From Gluconacetobacter azotocaptans (lineage in GTDB: Bacteria > Pseudomonadota > Alphaproteobacteria > Acetobacterales > Acetobacteraceae): a stretch of DNA of 64,000 nt. Below are positions 33,087 through 42,616 of this stretch, piece by piece. The stretch spans positions 25,253-89,252 of the forward strand of contig NZ_JABEQF010000015.1 in the NCBI RefSeq assembly GCF_014174355.1, in the 5' to 3' direction. Both the position numbers and the translations under genes were made by a program. The notes beneath the pieces are model-generated. The model worked only from the letters and a program-made list of their open reading frames with translations, had not been told where the DNA came from and searched no databases. Every line of letters starts with the position of its first letter. The first letter of the stretch is position 1.

Positions 33087-35885
33087 TCAGCCTCGGTTCC
33101 GGACTTCCGGCGCCGTCAGGCAGACCCAGGGGTGGCGGGCGCGCAGCAGGGCGACGACGGCCGGCTTGTGGCCTGGCTGTTCCGTCAGCGTGTCGGTCAT
33201 GGCGGCGTCGTGGACGCGGTATTCGGCCAGGATCCGGGGCACATGGGTGCCGGCGATGCCGTATTCGGCCAGCGTGCACCACAGGTCGTAATCCTCCCAC
33301 CCCATGGCGTCGCGCCGGACGTAGTAGCCGCCGGCCGCGGCCCATGCCCATTTCGCCACCAGCGCCATGGCGTCGACATTGTTGCCGCCCACCAGGCGGC
33401 CGGGGTGGAACGGGACGTCGCCCAGCAGGCCCTGGGCGCGACCGAAGCGGCGGATGACGGGGTAAGCGTATCCGGCGTCGCCGATGGTCGCCAGCAGCGT
33501 GGCGCATGCCTCGGGCAGCAGCCGGTTGTCGGCGTCCAGTTGCAGGACATGGGGGGTTTCCGCCGCCGCCATGCCGATGTTGCGCGCGCCGCCCAGCCCG
33601 GCATTGCGGACCGCGCGCAGGATCAGCAACCGGTTGAACCGCGCCGCATGCCGTTCGGCCCAGGGCAGCAGCAGCGCCGCCGTGTCGTCGGACGAGGCGT
33701 CGTCCACCACGATAAGATCGAGTGAGGCGAGCGTCTGGCCGCGCACCGACTCCAGCGCCTCGATGACGTGCTCGGCATAATTATAGGCGGTGACGACCAC
33801 CGTTACGGCGGCGTCGCGCAACTGGTCGCGGGCGAACAGGATGTCGCTGTCGGGGATGTCGGGCACGCCGCGGCAGCGCCAGGCGCCGCGCGCCAGCGCG
33901 ATCTCACCCGCGCGCGCGGCTTCGGCGTCGCCGGCCAGCCCCGCGATCGCCGGGGCCAGCAGGCCGGCCTGGCGCTGCGGCCCGTAATCCCACAGCACGG
34001 TGTGGAACGCATCGCGGGCCATGCGGCGGCGCAGGGCCGGGTCGTCCACCAGTGTCAGCAGGGCTTCGGCCCATTCCCTGGCGCCGTCGGCCAGCATGCC
34101 GGTGACGCCGTGGCGCACCGCGTCGCGGAATGGCGCGGTGGGCGAGACGACGGAACACACGCCGGCCAGCGCGGCCTCGAAGAATTTCAGTTCGCTTTTG
34201 GCTTCGCAGAACGGGTTGCCGACCTCCAGCGGGGCGATGGAGATGTCCAGGCGCGCCATTTCGTCCGGCAGGGCCGCCAGCGGCACCATGTCGCGCCATT
34301 CGATCCGCGCGGCGTGGGGACGCAATTCGGGGAATTCGTCGGTCAGCAGCAGGGGACGCCCGCCCCCGGCCTCGCGGAACAGGACCAGCCGCACGGCGGG
34401 GCGCTGTTCCATGACGCGCAGCAGGCCCGCCAGCGCCTGGCGGAAGTCGCGCTGGTGCGTGCGCGACCCGGTGGCGTAGCCGATCCGCACCAGCCCGTCC
34501 GGCGAACAGGCCGCGCGCCGCCGCACGGCCTGGCGCGACCGGCGCAGGGTTTCGGCGTCGTAGATGTTCGGCCAGACGAATGTCAGCGGCGCCAAGGGGC
34601 GCATCCGCTCGGCCAGGGCCCGGGTGGGCGCCACGCCCAAGTCGCAGGCCTGCAGGGTACGCTGCATGTCCGAGAACATGCGTTCGATCCGGGCCACCGG
34701 GGCGCCGCCGGTGCGGATGCCGTCGATCAGGTCGGCGCGGGCCAGGGAGGGTTCGAACACGATGTCGTCGGCGTCGAAGGCCAGCACCGTGCCGCGTGCC
34801 CGCGCCAGCGCCAGCAGCGTGTCGACATGGCCGCTGAATTCGACCCGCCACAGCACGATCAGGTCGGCCCAGTGCACGTCCTCCGGCCCGACCGCCGCGC
34901 AGTCCCGGCAGCGCGCGTCGAACCCGGCGGCGCGGCAGGCGGCGGCGTTGCGCGCCACCCGGTACAGCGTGCCGGGCGTTGCGGGTTCGCCCGACACGAA
35001 CAGGACGCGACGGAGGGAGCGCCGCCCCGGCGCGGGTGGGGGGGCGTCCGGCACGGGGGCGCGCAGGCGGCGGGCGAGGACGTGGGCAAGGACGTGGGCG
35101 ATCCGGTGCAGCGGACCCGGCGGGGCCGCCGGTGGCGGGGGTAGGGGGGCGGTGGGGACGGGCGGCGGGGCATCCTGCCGGTTCAGGGCCAGCCGCAGTT
35201 CCATGGCGTCCAGGCGCAGGCGGCTGATCTGTTGCCGGGCCCGGGCCAGATCGGCCCGTGCCTCGACCAGATGGCGCCGCGCTGCCCAGTGCGCGCCGAT
35301 GGCGGCGAAGCGGTCCACGATATTGGCTGGGGTGTGATCGTCCATAGGGTCGTCCCCCGCCAGCAGCGCGCACAGCGCGGCGAGGGGGCCGGGACCCCGC
35401 GTCGCCAGCACCAGCCCGTCGCCCAGCGGCAGGGACACGGACGGGCCGTCCGGCCAGGCCGGGTCGCCTCCATGGAGCAGGATCGCCCCCCGCTCCGCCA
35501 GCAGCGGCGCCAGACGGTCCGGTGCGCCGCCCAGGCGGACATCCAGATACAATAGATCGAACCGGTCATGTGGCGGGGTGCTGTCCGGTGGCAGGATGTG
35601 GATGCTGGTGGTCAGCCGCTGGCGCCGCGCGACGTCGCGCAGCAGCACGGCGATGGCGGCGTGGTCCGGCTCGCCCCCGCTGACGCCGATGCGGCGTGGC
35701 CGGGCCAGCGTCGTCACCCAGGCCAGGAACGGCAGGATGGCGCAGGTCGCCGGGTCGAAATCGAGGACCGGCGGCGCGCAGAAGAACGGGTCGAGGCCGT
35801 CGCGGCCCAGCAGCGCCAGATGGTCGGTCCCGATCGGGTAGCCGCGCAGGGGCGGGAACGAGGGGGGGCGTTCGTCGGTATCCAT
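33087..35885 (-). CDS. Large multidomain glycosyltransferase (GT4-like plus GT2)
   Basis: The 932-aa protein has three parts. Residues 1-190 are of uncertain fold (Rossmann-like, possibly methyltransferase-related). A central GT-B-type module (about 290-630) has RRVLFVSGEPATPGTLYR, RIGYATGSRTHQRDF and ISIAPLEVGNPFCEAKSELKFFEA. The C-terminal GT2 module has VTVVVTAYNYAEHVIEALESV, VVDDASSDDT, the metal-binding QLDADNRL and GWEDYDLW. It probably adds more than one sugar to a surface glycan. It is divergent from the RTX-like protein gene and shares architecture style with the 900-aa transferase at 37433. Start ATG 35885. Confidence 0.85.
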   Translation of the reverse strand: MDTDERPPSFPPLRGYPIGTDHLALLGRDGLDPFFCAPPVLDFDPATCAILPFLAWVTTLARPRRIGVSGGEPDHAAIAVLLRDVARRQRLTTSIHILPPDSTPPHDRFDLLYLDVRLGGAPDRLAPLLAERGAILLHGGDPAWPDGPSVSLPLGDGLVLATRGPGPLAALCALLAGDDPMDDHTPANIVDRFAAIGAHWAARRHLVEARADLARARQQISRLRLDAMELRLALNRQDAPPPVPTAPLPPPPAAPPGPLHRIAHVLAHVLARRLRAPVPDAPPPAPGRRSLRRVLFVSGEPATPGTLYRVARNAAACRAAGFDARCRDCAAVGPEDVHWADLIVLWRVEFSGHVDTLLALARARGTVLAFDADDIVFEPSLARADLIDGIRTGGAPVARIERMFSDMQRTLQACDLGVAPTRALAERMRPLAPLTFVWPNIYDAETLRRSRQAVRRRAACSPDGLVRIGYATGSRTHQRDFRQALAGLLRVMEQRPAVRLVLFREAGGGRPLLLTDEFPELRPHAARIEWRDMVPLAALPDEMARLDISIAPLEVGNPFCEAKSELKFFEAALAGVCSVVSPTAPFRDAVRHGVTGMLADGAREWAEALLTLVDDPALRRRMARDAFHTVLWDYGPQRQAGLLAPAIAGLAGDAEAARAGEIALARGAWRCRGVPDIPDSDILFARDQLRDAAVTVVVTAYNYAEHVIEALESVRGQTLASLDLIVVDDASSDDTAALLLPWAERHAARFNRLLILRAVRNAGLGGARNIGMAAAETPHVLQLDADNRLLPEACATLLATIGDAGYAYPVIRRFGRAQGLLGDVPFHPGRLVGGNNVDAMALVAKWAWAAAGGYYVRRDAMGWEDYDLWCTLAEYGIAGTHVPRILAEYRVHDAAMTDTLTEQPGHKPAVVALLRARHPWVCLTAPEVRNRG

Positions 35886-36071
35886 CGAATGTCGTCGTCC
35901 GGAGCCAGAGGGGCGATTTCTTTATCCCTTCAGGGCAGACGTTAATATTTTGGGAATATCTGCCGTGTTTCCTGTCCATGTTGTTCCGGGGATGGAAGCG
36001 TCTGGCGCGGTGTGCGCCGGCCGTCCGCATGTCCGGGGATGGCCGGGAAACATGGGTAGGGAGCACGACAG
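35886..36071. promoter_or_regulatory. Divergent intergenic region, GT gene / RTX-like gene
   Basis: 186 bp separating two divergent genes of the glycan block. An AT-rich stretch near 35935-35960 (GTTAATATTTTGGGAATAT) is the likely promoter zone. GGGAG near 36058 is the RBS for the GTG-started RTX-like gene. Confidence 0.4.
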
Positions 36072-37424
36072 GTGGCGATTGTAACCGTAATGGGCGCCTC
36101 GGGCGCCACGGTGAATGTGACCGTCGATGGCGGCGACACGCTGTCGTTGGCCAGGGCCTATGCCAAGACCCTGCAGGATACGGCTGCCGGCAAGACGTTT
36201 TCCACCCTGCGCAGCGGTGGCAATATGTCCACCGCCAACAACGCGGTGGGCGTCATCACCGTCGGCGGAGCCTACGCGCTGGACGGCGCGTACGTGAATA
36301 TCGTTGCCGGCGCGCTGTCGACCGATGCCGCCTCGTCGCCCGTGCTGACGACGCCGGTGGATATCAACGCGCGCGGCGTGACCACGCCCGTCGATGTCGT
36401 TGCCGGAACGCTGGGCGGGACCACGTTCCTGGCGGGGGACGGCGGAGGGTCGTTCCTGGGAACGGCGGGGAACAATACCTTCGTTGGCGAGGCTGGAAAT
36501 TTCACGATCGAAACCGGGTCGGGCAACGATATCGTCGACACGGGCGGCGGCAATGACACGGTGAATGCCGGCGCGGGCGACAACCAGATTTATCTGGGCG
36601 ACGGGTCGAACGCAGTGGCGTCGTGGGGCCAGGATACGATCCTCGGTGTGGCGGGCGTCCAGTCGGTCACGATCTATGGCGGCAATTCCTCGGTCTCGCT
36701 GGGATCCAACGCCTGGGTCAAGGACACCGCCGCCGGCAGCACCATCGCCGTGGGGGGCGGCAGCACGGTGTCGGGCGCAACGCGGGACACGGTGTCCTTC
36801 ACCGGTACCACCGGCACCATCGCCGGCGGCATGTCCGACACGATTTCGGCCGCGGGCGACCTGGTCGTCAACCAGGGCGTGGGCAACAGCATCAGCGTGA
36901 CCGGCAGCCTGACTTTCCTGAACGGCACGGGCATGACCACCGTGACGGCCGGCCAGTCCACGATCTTCGGCGCCGGCGGCCTGGACATGTCGGTGAACGG
37001 TTCGGGCAATACGCTGTTCGTGGCCAATGAAGGCAACCAGACACTGGACGGGTCGCTGTCCGGCAGTCCGCTGCATGCGTTTGCCGACAGCGGGACGGCG
37101 ACCTTCATCGGCGGCACCGGCGCCGACACGCTGGTCGGCGGAATGGGCAGCGCCACGATGACGGGCGGGCTGGGCGACAATCTGTTCGCCTTCACCAAGG
37201 GGCCCAGCAGCGGCGGTGATAACGTCATCACCGATTTCGGCCGGTCGGCCGGCAATGTCGCCGCACTGTACCAATATGGCTACGAGAACAATAACGGGCT
37301 GCAGTCCGTCCTGGACGCGGCCACCGTGTCGGGGGGCAATACGACCATCCAGCTGTCCGACAGCACGAGGATCACGTTCCTGGGCGTCAACGACCTGAAA
37401 GCCAGCGACTTCACCCTCAGCTGA
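36072..37424 (+). CDS. RTX-like beta-strand repeat protein, probably type I secreted
   Basis: The 450-aa Gly/Thr/Ser/Asp-rich protein has no N-terminal signal peptide. Calcium-binding GGxGxDxU-type nonapeptides occur at about residues 147-178 (TGSGNDIVDTGGGNDTVNAGAGDN) and 347-375 (GGTGADTLV, GGLGDNLFAF), followed by NVITDFG, the usual ending of RTX domains. The C-terminus (ITFLGVNDLKASDFTLS) resembles type I secretion signals. Between the RTX parts lies a repetitive beta-helix-like region. GTG start 36072. It sits between two large glycosyltransferase genes, so it may be a surface protein that they glycosylate. No T1SS genes in the window. Confidence 0.75.
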   Translation: MAIVTVMGASGATVNVTVDGGDTLSLARAYAKTLQDTAAGKTFSTLRSGGNMSTANNAVGVITVGGAYALDGAYVNIVAGALSTDAASSPVLTTPVDINARGVTTPVDVVAGTLGGTTFLAGDGGGSFLGTAGNNTFVGEAGNFTIETGSGNDIVDTGGGNDTVNAGAGDNQIYLGDGSNAVASWGQDTILGVAGVQSVTIYGGNSSVSLGSNAWVKDTAAGSTIAVGGGSTVSGATRDTVSFTGTTGTIAGGMSDTISAAGDLVVNQGVGNSISVTGSLTFLNGTGMTTVTAGQSTIFGAGGLDMSVNGSGNTLFVANEGNQTLDGSLSGSPLHAFADSGTATFIGGTGADTLVGGMGSATMTGGLGDNLFAFTKGPSSGGDNVITDFGRSAGNVAALYQYGYENNNGLQSVLDAATVSGGNTTIQLSDSTRITFLGVNDLKASDFTLS

Positions 37425-37432
37425 CACGGCGC

Positions 37433-40135
37433 GTGGACTCCCATCCGGCGGATCGGCTGGGCGACGCGCGGTCCGACGACCGTCTGGACCTCTACCGGGC
37501 CAGCGCGCGGTTGCAGGATATGCGGGCTGTCGCCGCGCGCGACGATCTGGACCGGCTGGCGCATCTGATCCGGCTGCAGGAGCGGTCCCTTTCGGGCCGT
37601 CTGGTGCGTCTGCTGCGCGCCGTGCGCGCGCTGGCGCTGGGACGCACGCCCACGGGCCAGCCGCTGCGGCAGGCGGTTGTACGTCTGCGGCAGGACGGCG
37701 CCATCCGGACGACCCGGCGCGTGGCCCGCCGGATCCGGCATGCCCTTCGTTCCACGCCGCCGCACGCCGGCCTGACGCCTGCCGCTACGCACGACGCCTA
37801 TGTGCGGGCCGTCGGGGCGGACGGGCTGGCGCCCCGGATCCTGATCATTGCGGAACTCAGCCTGGGCCAATGCGCGAAATATCGTGTCTGGCAAAGGGTG
37901 GAGCAGCTTCGATATCTGGGTTGGGCGTGCAGGGTCGTGGATTGGCGCGACACCGGCCCGGTGCTGACGGCCCTGCAATTCTGCACGCAGGTCGTCTTCT
38001 ATCGCGTGCCGGCCTTCGATTCGGTGCAAACCCTGCTGGCCGAGGCCAGGCGCCTGTCGCTGCCGTGCTGGTGGGAGGTCGATGACCTGATCTTCGACCG
38101 CGACCTGTATCTGCGCAACGGCAACCTCGCTACCCTGCCCGACGCCGAACGTGCACAGTTGCTGCTGGGGGTTGGGCTGTTCCGAAATTGCATGCTGGCC
38201 TGCGACCGGGGCATCGCCTCCACTCCCGCTCTGGCCGAGGCGATGCGCGCCGCCGGCCTGCGCGATGTCGCGGTGATCGAAAACGCGCTGGATGCCGAGA
38301 CCCTGGCCGTTGTCGCCGGGCTGGGGGCGGGGCAGGCACGGGATGACGGCGACGGACCGGTGGTGGTCATCTACGGGTCGGGGACACGGACCCACGACGC
38401 CGATTTTCGCGTGGCCGTGCCGGGGCTGGTCGCCGCGATGGCGGCGGATGCGCGCCTGTGGCTGCAAATCGTCGGCGACCTGGCGGTACCCGGGGAACTG
38501 GCCGCGTTCGGCGACCGGGTGGAGATCCTGCCCGGCCGCCCCTATCGGGACTATCTGGCGCTGCTGGCCCAGGCGGATATCGCCATTGCTCCTCTGGAAG
38601 ATTGCATTTTCAACGACGCCAAGAGCAACATCAAATATATCGAAGCCGCGATCCTGGGCCTGCCGTCGGTCTGTTCCCCCCGCCGCGCGTTCGCCGATGC
38701 GATCATCGACGGCCGGAACGGCTGCCTGGCTGCCACCGACGACGATTGGGCGCACGCTCTGCGGCGCCTGGCGGACGATGCCGGCCTGCGCCGCCGGATC
38801 GGCGCCTGCGGGCGGACCGACGTCATGACGCGTTACGCGCCCGACCGGGTGGCGCGGCAACAGGTCGCGCCGGTTTTCGGCACGCCCGCCATCCCGCCGA
38901 CGGACGGGCGGCTGCGGGTGCTGTGTGTGAATGTCTATTACGCGCCGCGCAGTTTCGGCGGCGCGACCCTGGTGGCGGAGGAGATGGTCCGGCGCCTGCG
39001 CGCGACCGGCGCGGTGGAGGTCGCGGTCCTGACCTCGCGCCCCGCGATCGCCGGCCGGCCGCATTCCGCCCTGCGCTACCAGGAGGGGAACGTGCCCGTC
39101 CTGTCGATCGATATGCCACCGGACGGCGACGCGATCGCAGCATTCGACAACCCCGCGGCAACCCCGGTCTTTGCCGATTTCATCGCCGCCTTCCGGCCCG
39201 ACGTCGTGCATGTCCATGCGCCGCAGGGGCTGGGGGCCGGCATGCTGCGGGTCTGTCGCGAACGCGGCATTCCCTATGTCGTGACCCTGCATGATGCCTG
39301 GTGGCTATGCGACCGGCAGTTCATGGTGCGCGCCGACGACCGGTTCTGCGGACAGGCGCGGATCGACCCGCGCGTGTGCCAGCGCTGTCGCCCGCAGGCC
39401 CGTTATCTGGACGACCGGGCAGTGTTGCTGGGTCAGGGATTGCGGGACGCGGCGCTGCTGCTGAGCCCCAGCGCCGCGCATCGCACACTGCATATCGCGA
39501 ACGGGGTCGATCCGGCGCGGATCGTGGTGAACCGCAATGGCTTCCGCTGGCCGGCGCGGCCCCGCCCCGGCCGCCCGGCCGAGCTGGTGCCGCGTTTCGG
39601 CTATGTCGGCGGAACCGAGGCGGTGAAGGGCTTTCCGCTGATCCGCGCGGCGTTCGAGGGGCTGGACCGGCCGGACTGGATACTGCGCCTGGTGGACAAC
39701 AAGCTGAATCTGGGCCTCCGCTCGATCGACGTTGCGGAATGGCGGGTGCGGGGGCAACTGGACATCGTCGCGGCTTACGACGGCGAAACGATGGATGCGT
39801 TCTTCGATTCCATCGACGTGCTGCTGTTTCCCTCGCGCTGGCCGGAAAGCTATGGGCTGACGGTGCGCGAAGCCCTGGCCCGCGACGTCTGGGTGGTGGC
39901 GTCCAGCCCCGGCGGGCAGGCCGAGGATATCGTCGACGGCGTGAACGGCACGCTGATCGGGCTCGACGCGACGCCCGCCGATCTTGCAACGGCGGTCAGC
40001 GCATTGCTGGATCGGGGGCGCTTCGACGGTTACGTCAACCCGTTCAAGGACCGGTTGGCGACGTGGGACGCCCAGGCCCGGGACCTGCTGGACCTGCTGC
40101 GCGGCGTAGTCGCGCCGGAGTCCCGGACTCTCTGA
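37433..40135 (+). CDS. Two-module glycosyltransferase (GT4 family C-terminal)
   Basis: The 900-aa protein has an N-terminal helical part (1-100), a first GT-B module (about 120-480; ILIIAELSLGQCAKYRVWQRVEQLRYLG, IAIAPLEDCIFNDAKSNIKYIEAA) and a second, GT4 module (about 490-890) with RVLCVNVYYAPRSFGGATLVAEEM, HVHAPQGLGAGM, FGYVGGTEAVKGFPL and the E-x7-E donor motif PESYGLTVREAL near residue 805. GTG 37433 lies 8 bp after the RTX-like gene, suggesting one operon; ATG 37520 is an alternative. The first module resembles the central module of the 33087 gene, pointing to shared ancestry. Confidence 0.85.
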   Translation: MDSHPADRLGDARSDDRLDLYRASARLQDMRAVAARDDLDRLAHLIRLQERSLSGRLVRLLRAVRALALGRTPTGQPLRQAVVRLRQDGAIRTTRRVARRIRHALRSTPPHAGLTPAATHDAYVRAVGADGLAPRILIIAELSLGQCAKYRVWQRVEQLRYLGWACRVVDWRDTGPVLTALQFCTQVVFYRVPAFDSVQTLLAEARRLSLPCWWEVDDLIFDRDLYLRNGNLATLPDAERAQLLLGVGLFRNCMLACDRGIASTPALAEAMRAAGLRDVAVIENALDAETLAVVAGLGAGQARDDGDGPVVVIYGSGTRTHDADFRVAVPGLVAAMAADARLWLQIVGDLAVPGELAAFGDRVEILPGRPYRDYLALLAQADIAIAPLEDCIFNDAKSNIKYIEAAILGLPSVCSPRRAFADAIIDGRNGCLAATDDDWAHALRRLADDAGLRRRIGACGRTDVMTRYAPDRVARQQVAPVFGTPAIPPTDGRLRVLCVNVYYAPRSFGGATLVAEEMVRRLRATGAVEVAVLTSRPAIAGRPHSALRYQEGNVPVLSIDMPPDGDAIAAFDNPAATPVFADFIAAFRPDVVHVHAPQGLGAGMLRVCRERGIPYVVTLHDAWWLCDRQFMVRADDRFCGQARIDPRVCQRCRPQARYLDDRAVLLGQGLRDAALLLSPSAAHRTLHIANGVDPARIVVNRNGFRWPARPRPGRPAELVPRFGYVGGTEAVKGFPLIRAAFEGLDRPDWILRLVDNKLNLGLRSIDVAEWRVRGQLDIVAAYDGETMDAFFDSIDVLLFPSRWPESYGLTVREALARDVWVVASSPGGQAEDIVDGVNGTLIGLDATPADLATAVSALLDRGRFDGYVNPFKDRLATWDAQARDLLDLLRGVVAPESRTL

Positions 40136-40192
40136 AACGAATGGGATGCAAGGGCCGAGGCCCTTGCCGGGTTCGGGCGGAGCCCGGCCTTT
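40134..40192. repeat. Intergenic repeat family A, half copy
   Basis: Starts at the glycosyltransferase stop with GAAACGAATGGGATGCAAGG and contains GCAAGGGCC-GA-GGCCCTTGC and the GGGCGGAGCCC hairpin, i.e. the right half of a family A module. It lies between convergent genes and ends at the stop of the RgpF-like gene. Confidence 0.8.
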
Positions 40193-41082
40193 CACCCCCT
40201 GCCGCCGCATCCCGTCAGCAGGGCGGCCAGAACCGCGCCTCGGTCGCGGCTGAGGAAGGGGTAGAGCAGGCGCATCTTCCACCCCGCGCGCCGGGTCGCA
40301 CTCCGGCGGGGCTGGTCGCGCAGGCAGGCCTCGATCCATTCCGCCTGGAAATGCGGGTTGCGTGCCACCAGCGCGCGCCAGCGGCCGGTCCAGAAAATCC
40401 CGCTGGGATTGTCGCGCAGCAGTTCCACTTTGATGAACGGCACCTTGTCCGACCGCGCGACCGACAGCCAGTCGGCATGCATCGGGTTGGTGGGCACCAG
40501 CCGGCGCAGGCCCGTCCTGCGGTCCGGCCAGGCGGCGACGGCGCGCAGGCCGACGCTACGGATCGCCAGCCCCAGCCCGACCTCGCCATGCAGGACGATT
40601 TCGGGCTTGCTCATCAGGGCAAAGGGCTGGGCCAGGACCCGGCGGATCGCCGGATGGTCCAGCGCCTGAGCGGTGAAGCACAGAAACCACGATTGCAGGT
40701 GCCAGGCGACGCTGTGGGATTCGACCAGCCCCCAGACGTCGGCCGGCCGGTCCATCATGGCGCGCAGGATCGGCGCCAGGGGGCGCAGCGGGCCGAACAC
40801 GCTGTCGTTGGCCAGCACGATGCGGTCGGCACCCTCGGCGCATCCGGCCGCCAGCAGGTCCTGCCATGCGCCGAAATCCAGACCGTCATTGGGGCGGGGA
40901 TGGGCGGCGATGCCGTGGCGGGCGCAGAATCGCGCGGTTTCGGCATCTGTCGTGGCCGTGCCCGACAGCGCCAGATGGATCGTCATCCCGCAGGCGGCCA
41001 GTTCGGTCAGGTAATGGCGCACATGCGGCGCCAGACGCCCCGCGGGGTCGTACTGCGCGAACAGGCAGACGATGCGGGTCAC
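40192..41082 (-). CDS. RgpF / rhamnan synthesis F family protein
   Basis: The 296-aa protein matches PF05045. It starts MTRIVCLFAQYDPAGRLAPHVRHYL, with NDGLDFGAWQDLL, RIVLANDSVFGPLRPL, DVWGLVESHSVAWHLQSWFLCF and a conserved NPMHADWLS region. RgpF-type proteins take part in assembly of rhamnose-containing polysaccharides and in many bacteria act as glycosyltransferases. It ends the three-transferase glycan block. The start is GTG 41082 with a poor RBS. The rhamnose specificity is not shown by sequence. Confidence 0.8.
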   Translation of the reverse strand: MTRIVCLFAQYDPAGRLAPHVRHYLTELAACGMTIHLALSGTATTDAETARFCARHGIAAHPRPNDGLDFGAWQDLLAAGCAEGADRIVLANDSVFGPLRPLAPILRAMMDRPADVWGLVESHSVAWHLQSWFLCFTAQALDHPAIRRVLAQPFALMSKPEIVLHGEVGLGLAIRSVGLRAVAAWPDRRTGLRRLVPTNPMHADWLSVARSDKVPFIKVELLRDNPSGIFWTGRWRALVARNPHFQAEWIEACLRDQPRRSATRRAGWKMRLLYPFLSRDRGAVLAALLTGCGGRG

Positions 41083-41340
41083 GGACGCGCGACCTGAAAT
41101 AGTCCGGGATCGTTATGACAAAAAGGACCTTGGCCAGATGCCTCTGGGAATCGACCCTTTCGGAAAGGGAGGCGGCTTTTGCAGTCCATGTCAGCAAGAT
41201 TGTCCATGCGTCGAAATTTTTTCTGGCATAAGATGAAAGTGCGCGCTACAAGCCGCGACCTCCGACGCAAGACGTCGTGAACGGCAGGCCCGGTCACGAC
41301 GTTGTCCCGTGGTAACTTGACTAAGGAGCAGACAGTCTCA

Positions 41341-41610
41341 ATGAGCAAGGCCTTCATCGCCGCGGTAATCCAGGATTCGATCGACTGCACCGGCGTCGCC
41401 GCCAACCAGGCAGCATCCGACCTGATTTCCGCCATCGTCAAGGAACTGAAGAAGGAAGGCGGCTTCACGCTGCCGTCGTTCGGGACGTTCACGGTCAAGA
41501 AGACCAAGGCGCGCAAGGCGCTCAACCCCCGTACCGGCGACCCGGTGAAGGTCAAGGCCGGCAAGACAGTGCGCTTCAAGGCCAGCCCGAACCTGAAGAA
41601 GGCGGTCTGA
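41341..41610 (+). CDS. hup: HU family DNA-binding protein
   Basis: The 89-aa protein is a full-length HU: MSKAFIAAVIQDSIDCTGVAANQAASD, then GGFTLPSFGTFTVKKTKARKALNPRTGDPVKVKAGKTVRFK with the GTF and RxxRNPxTG-like arm (KARKALNPRTGD). It bends DNA and organises the nucleoid. ATG 41341 follows AAGGAG (41323-41328); the longer frame from 41302 runs through the RBS. A strong hairpin follows the stop. Confidence 0.95.
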   Translation: MSKAFIAAVIQDSIDCTGVAANQAASDLISAIVKELKKEGGFTLPSFGTFTVKKTKARKALNPRTGDPVKVKAGKTVRFKASPNLKKAV

Positions 41611-41635
41611 ACCGTTTTTTCGCGTCGCATGACGC

Positions 41636-41663
41636 CCCCACGGCCGGCTTGCCGGCCGTGGGG
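41636..41663 (+). terminator. Terminator-like hairpin after hup
   Basis: CCCCACGGCCGGC (41636-41648) and GCCGGCCGTGGGG (41651-41663) form a 13-bp perfect stem closing on TT. No U-run follows, but the stem is very stable and sits 26 bp past the hup stop. Confidence 0.65.
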
Positions 41664-41796
41664 CAGTATTGACTATGACCGGCCCGTATATCGGCCGGCG
41701 TGACCGGATGACGGTCAGGATCAATCCATGTATTGATCGCGCGTTTTCGTGATTTCGATCGGAACGCCGGGCCCGGATGGGGCCATCGCAGGGCTG

Positions 41797-41871
41797 TGGC
41801 TGGGGCGGGAGGGATCGAACCTCCGAATGGCGGAATCAAAATCCGCTGCCTTACCGCTTGGCTACGCCCCA
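41797..41871 (-). tRNA. tRNA-Gln (anticodon TTG)
   Basis: Read on the minus strand from 41871: acceptor TGGGGCG pairs with CGCCCCA, the D arm is GCCAAGCGGTAAGGC, the anticodon stem-loop GCGGATTTTGATTCCGC has anticodon TTG, the T arm is CGGAGGTTCGATCCCTCCG, then discriminator G and an encoded CCA (41797-41799). The G discriminator and TTG anticodon are those of glutamine tRNA. Confidence 0.95.
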
Positions 41872-41959
41872 ACATGCCGATTCCGCTCGGCCCCGCCCTT
41901 CTAATGTGTTCTTCCCGGTGGCGTAAAGGGGGCAGATGCCCCCTTTGGCCGGATGGGGG

Positions 41960-42616
41960 TCAGAACGGGTCGGGCGACGGGTCCAGCGGCAGGTCCACGG
42001 ACGGGTCGGTGTCGGTTGCGCCCGTCATTGCCCCTTCGGCGATGGGCGAGGCCGAGCGGCGTTCCAGCAGATTGCCCAGGCGGGCGGCACGGTCCAGTGC
42101 CTGGTCCAGTGTGGCCATGGTGCGCGACAGATCCTCGCTGTCATCGCGGTCCCAGGCCCGCAGGGTGTAGGCCCACACGCCCACCAGCCCCTTGACCCGC
42201 AGCGCGCCCGCAACCCCCGAGATGTCCAGGCCGGCGGCGCTGGCCATCCAGCGCATGCTCTCCAGCGTCGCGCCGCCCAGCAGCAGCGCCAGGGCCGGGT
42301 CGAAGGGCAGGGCGCGCAGCACCGCGCGCACGCCGGCGCGATATTGCTGCAGCACGTCGAACCGCCGCATCAGCAGGTCGAACAGCTTCTCGCGCGGGGT
42401 GCCGGTGCTGCCGTCGTCGACCAGGGCGGATTCGTCGGCCAGGCGCCCCAGCTTCAGCAGGATGCAGGGCTTCAGCGGGAAGCGCCGGCGCGCGTCGTCC
42501 AGCGGGATGCCCGCGTCGCGCGCGGCGTCGACGACGGTCAGCCGCCGCCATCCGTAGATCGCGGCACGTTCCATCGCGGAGCGGAGCAGGGCATCGTCGA
42601 ACTGGTCGTTGTCCAT
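41960..42616 (-). CDS. COQ9 family protein (ubiquinone biosynthesis)
   Basis: The 218-aa protein has the COQ9 pattern: an N-terminal TetR-like HTH region (LLRSAMERAAIYGWRRLTVVDAARDAGIP), REKLFDLLMRRFDVLQQYRAGVRAVLRALPFDP, and the C-terminal LRVKGLVGVWAYTLRAWDRDDSEDLSRTMATLDQALDRA. COQ9 binds lipids and helps the COQ7-type hydroxylation step in ubiquinone synthesis. The acidic tail is variable. ATG 42616 has AGAAGACC upstream. It lies directly beside tRNA-Gln on the same strand. Confidence 0.88.
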   Translation of the reverse strand: MDNDQFDDALLRSAMERAAIYGWRRLTVVDAARDAGIPLDDARRRFPLKPCILLKLGRLADESALVDDGSTGTPREKLFDLLMRRFDVLQQYRAGVRAVLRALPFDPALALLLGGATLESMRWMASAAGLDISGVAGALRVKGLVGVWAYTLRAWDRDDSEDLSRTMATLDQALDRAARLGNLLERRSASPIAEGAMTGATDTDPSVDLPLDPSPDPF

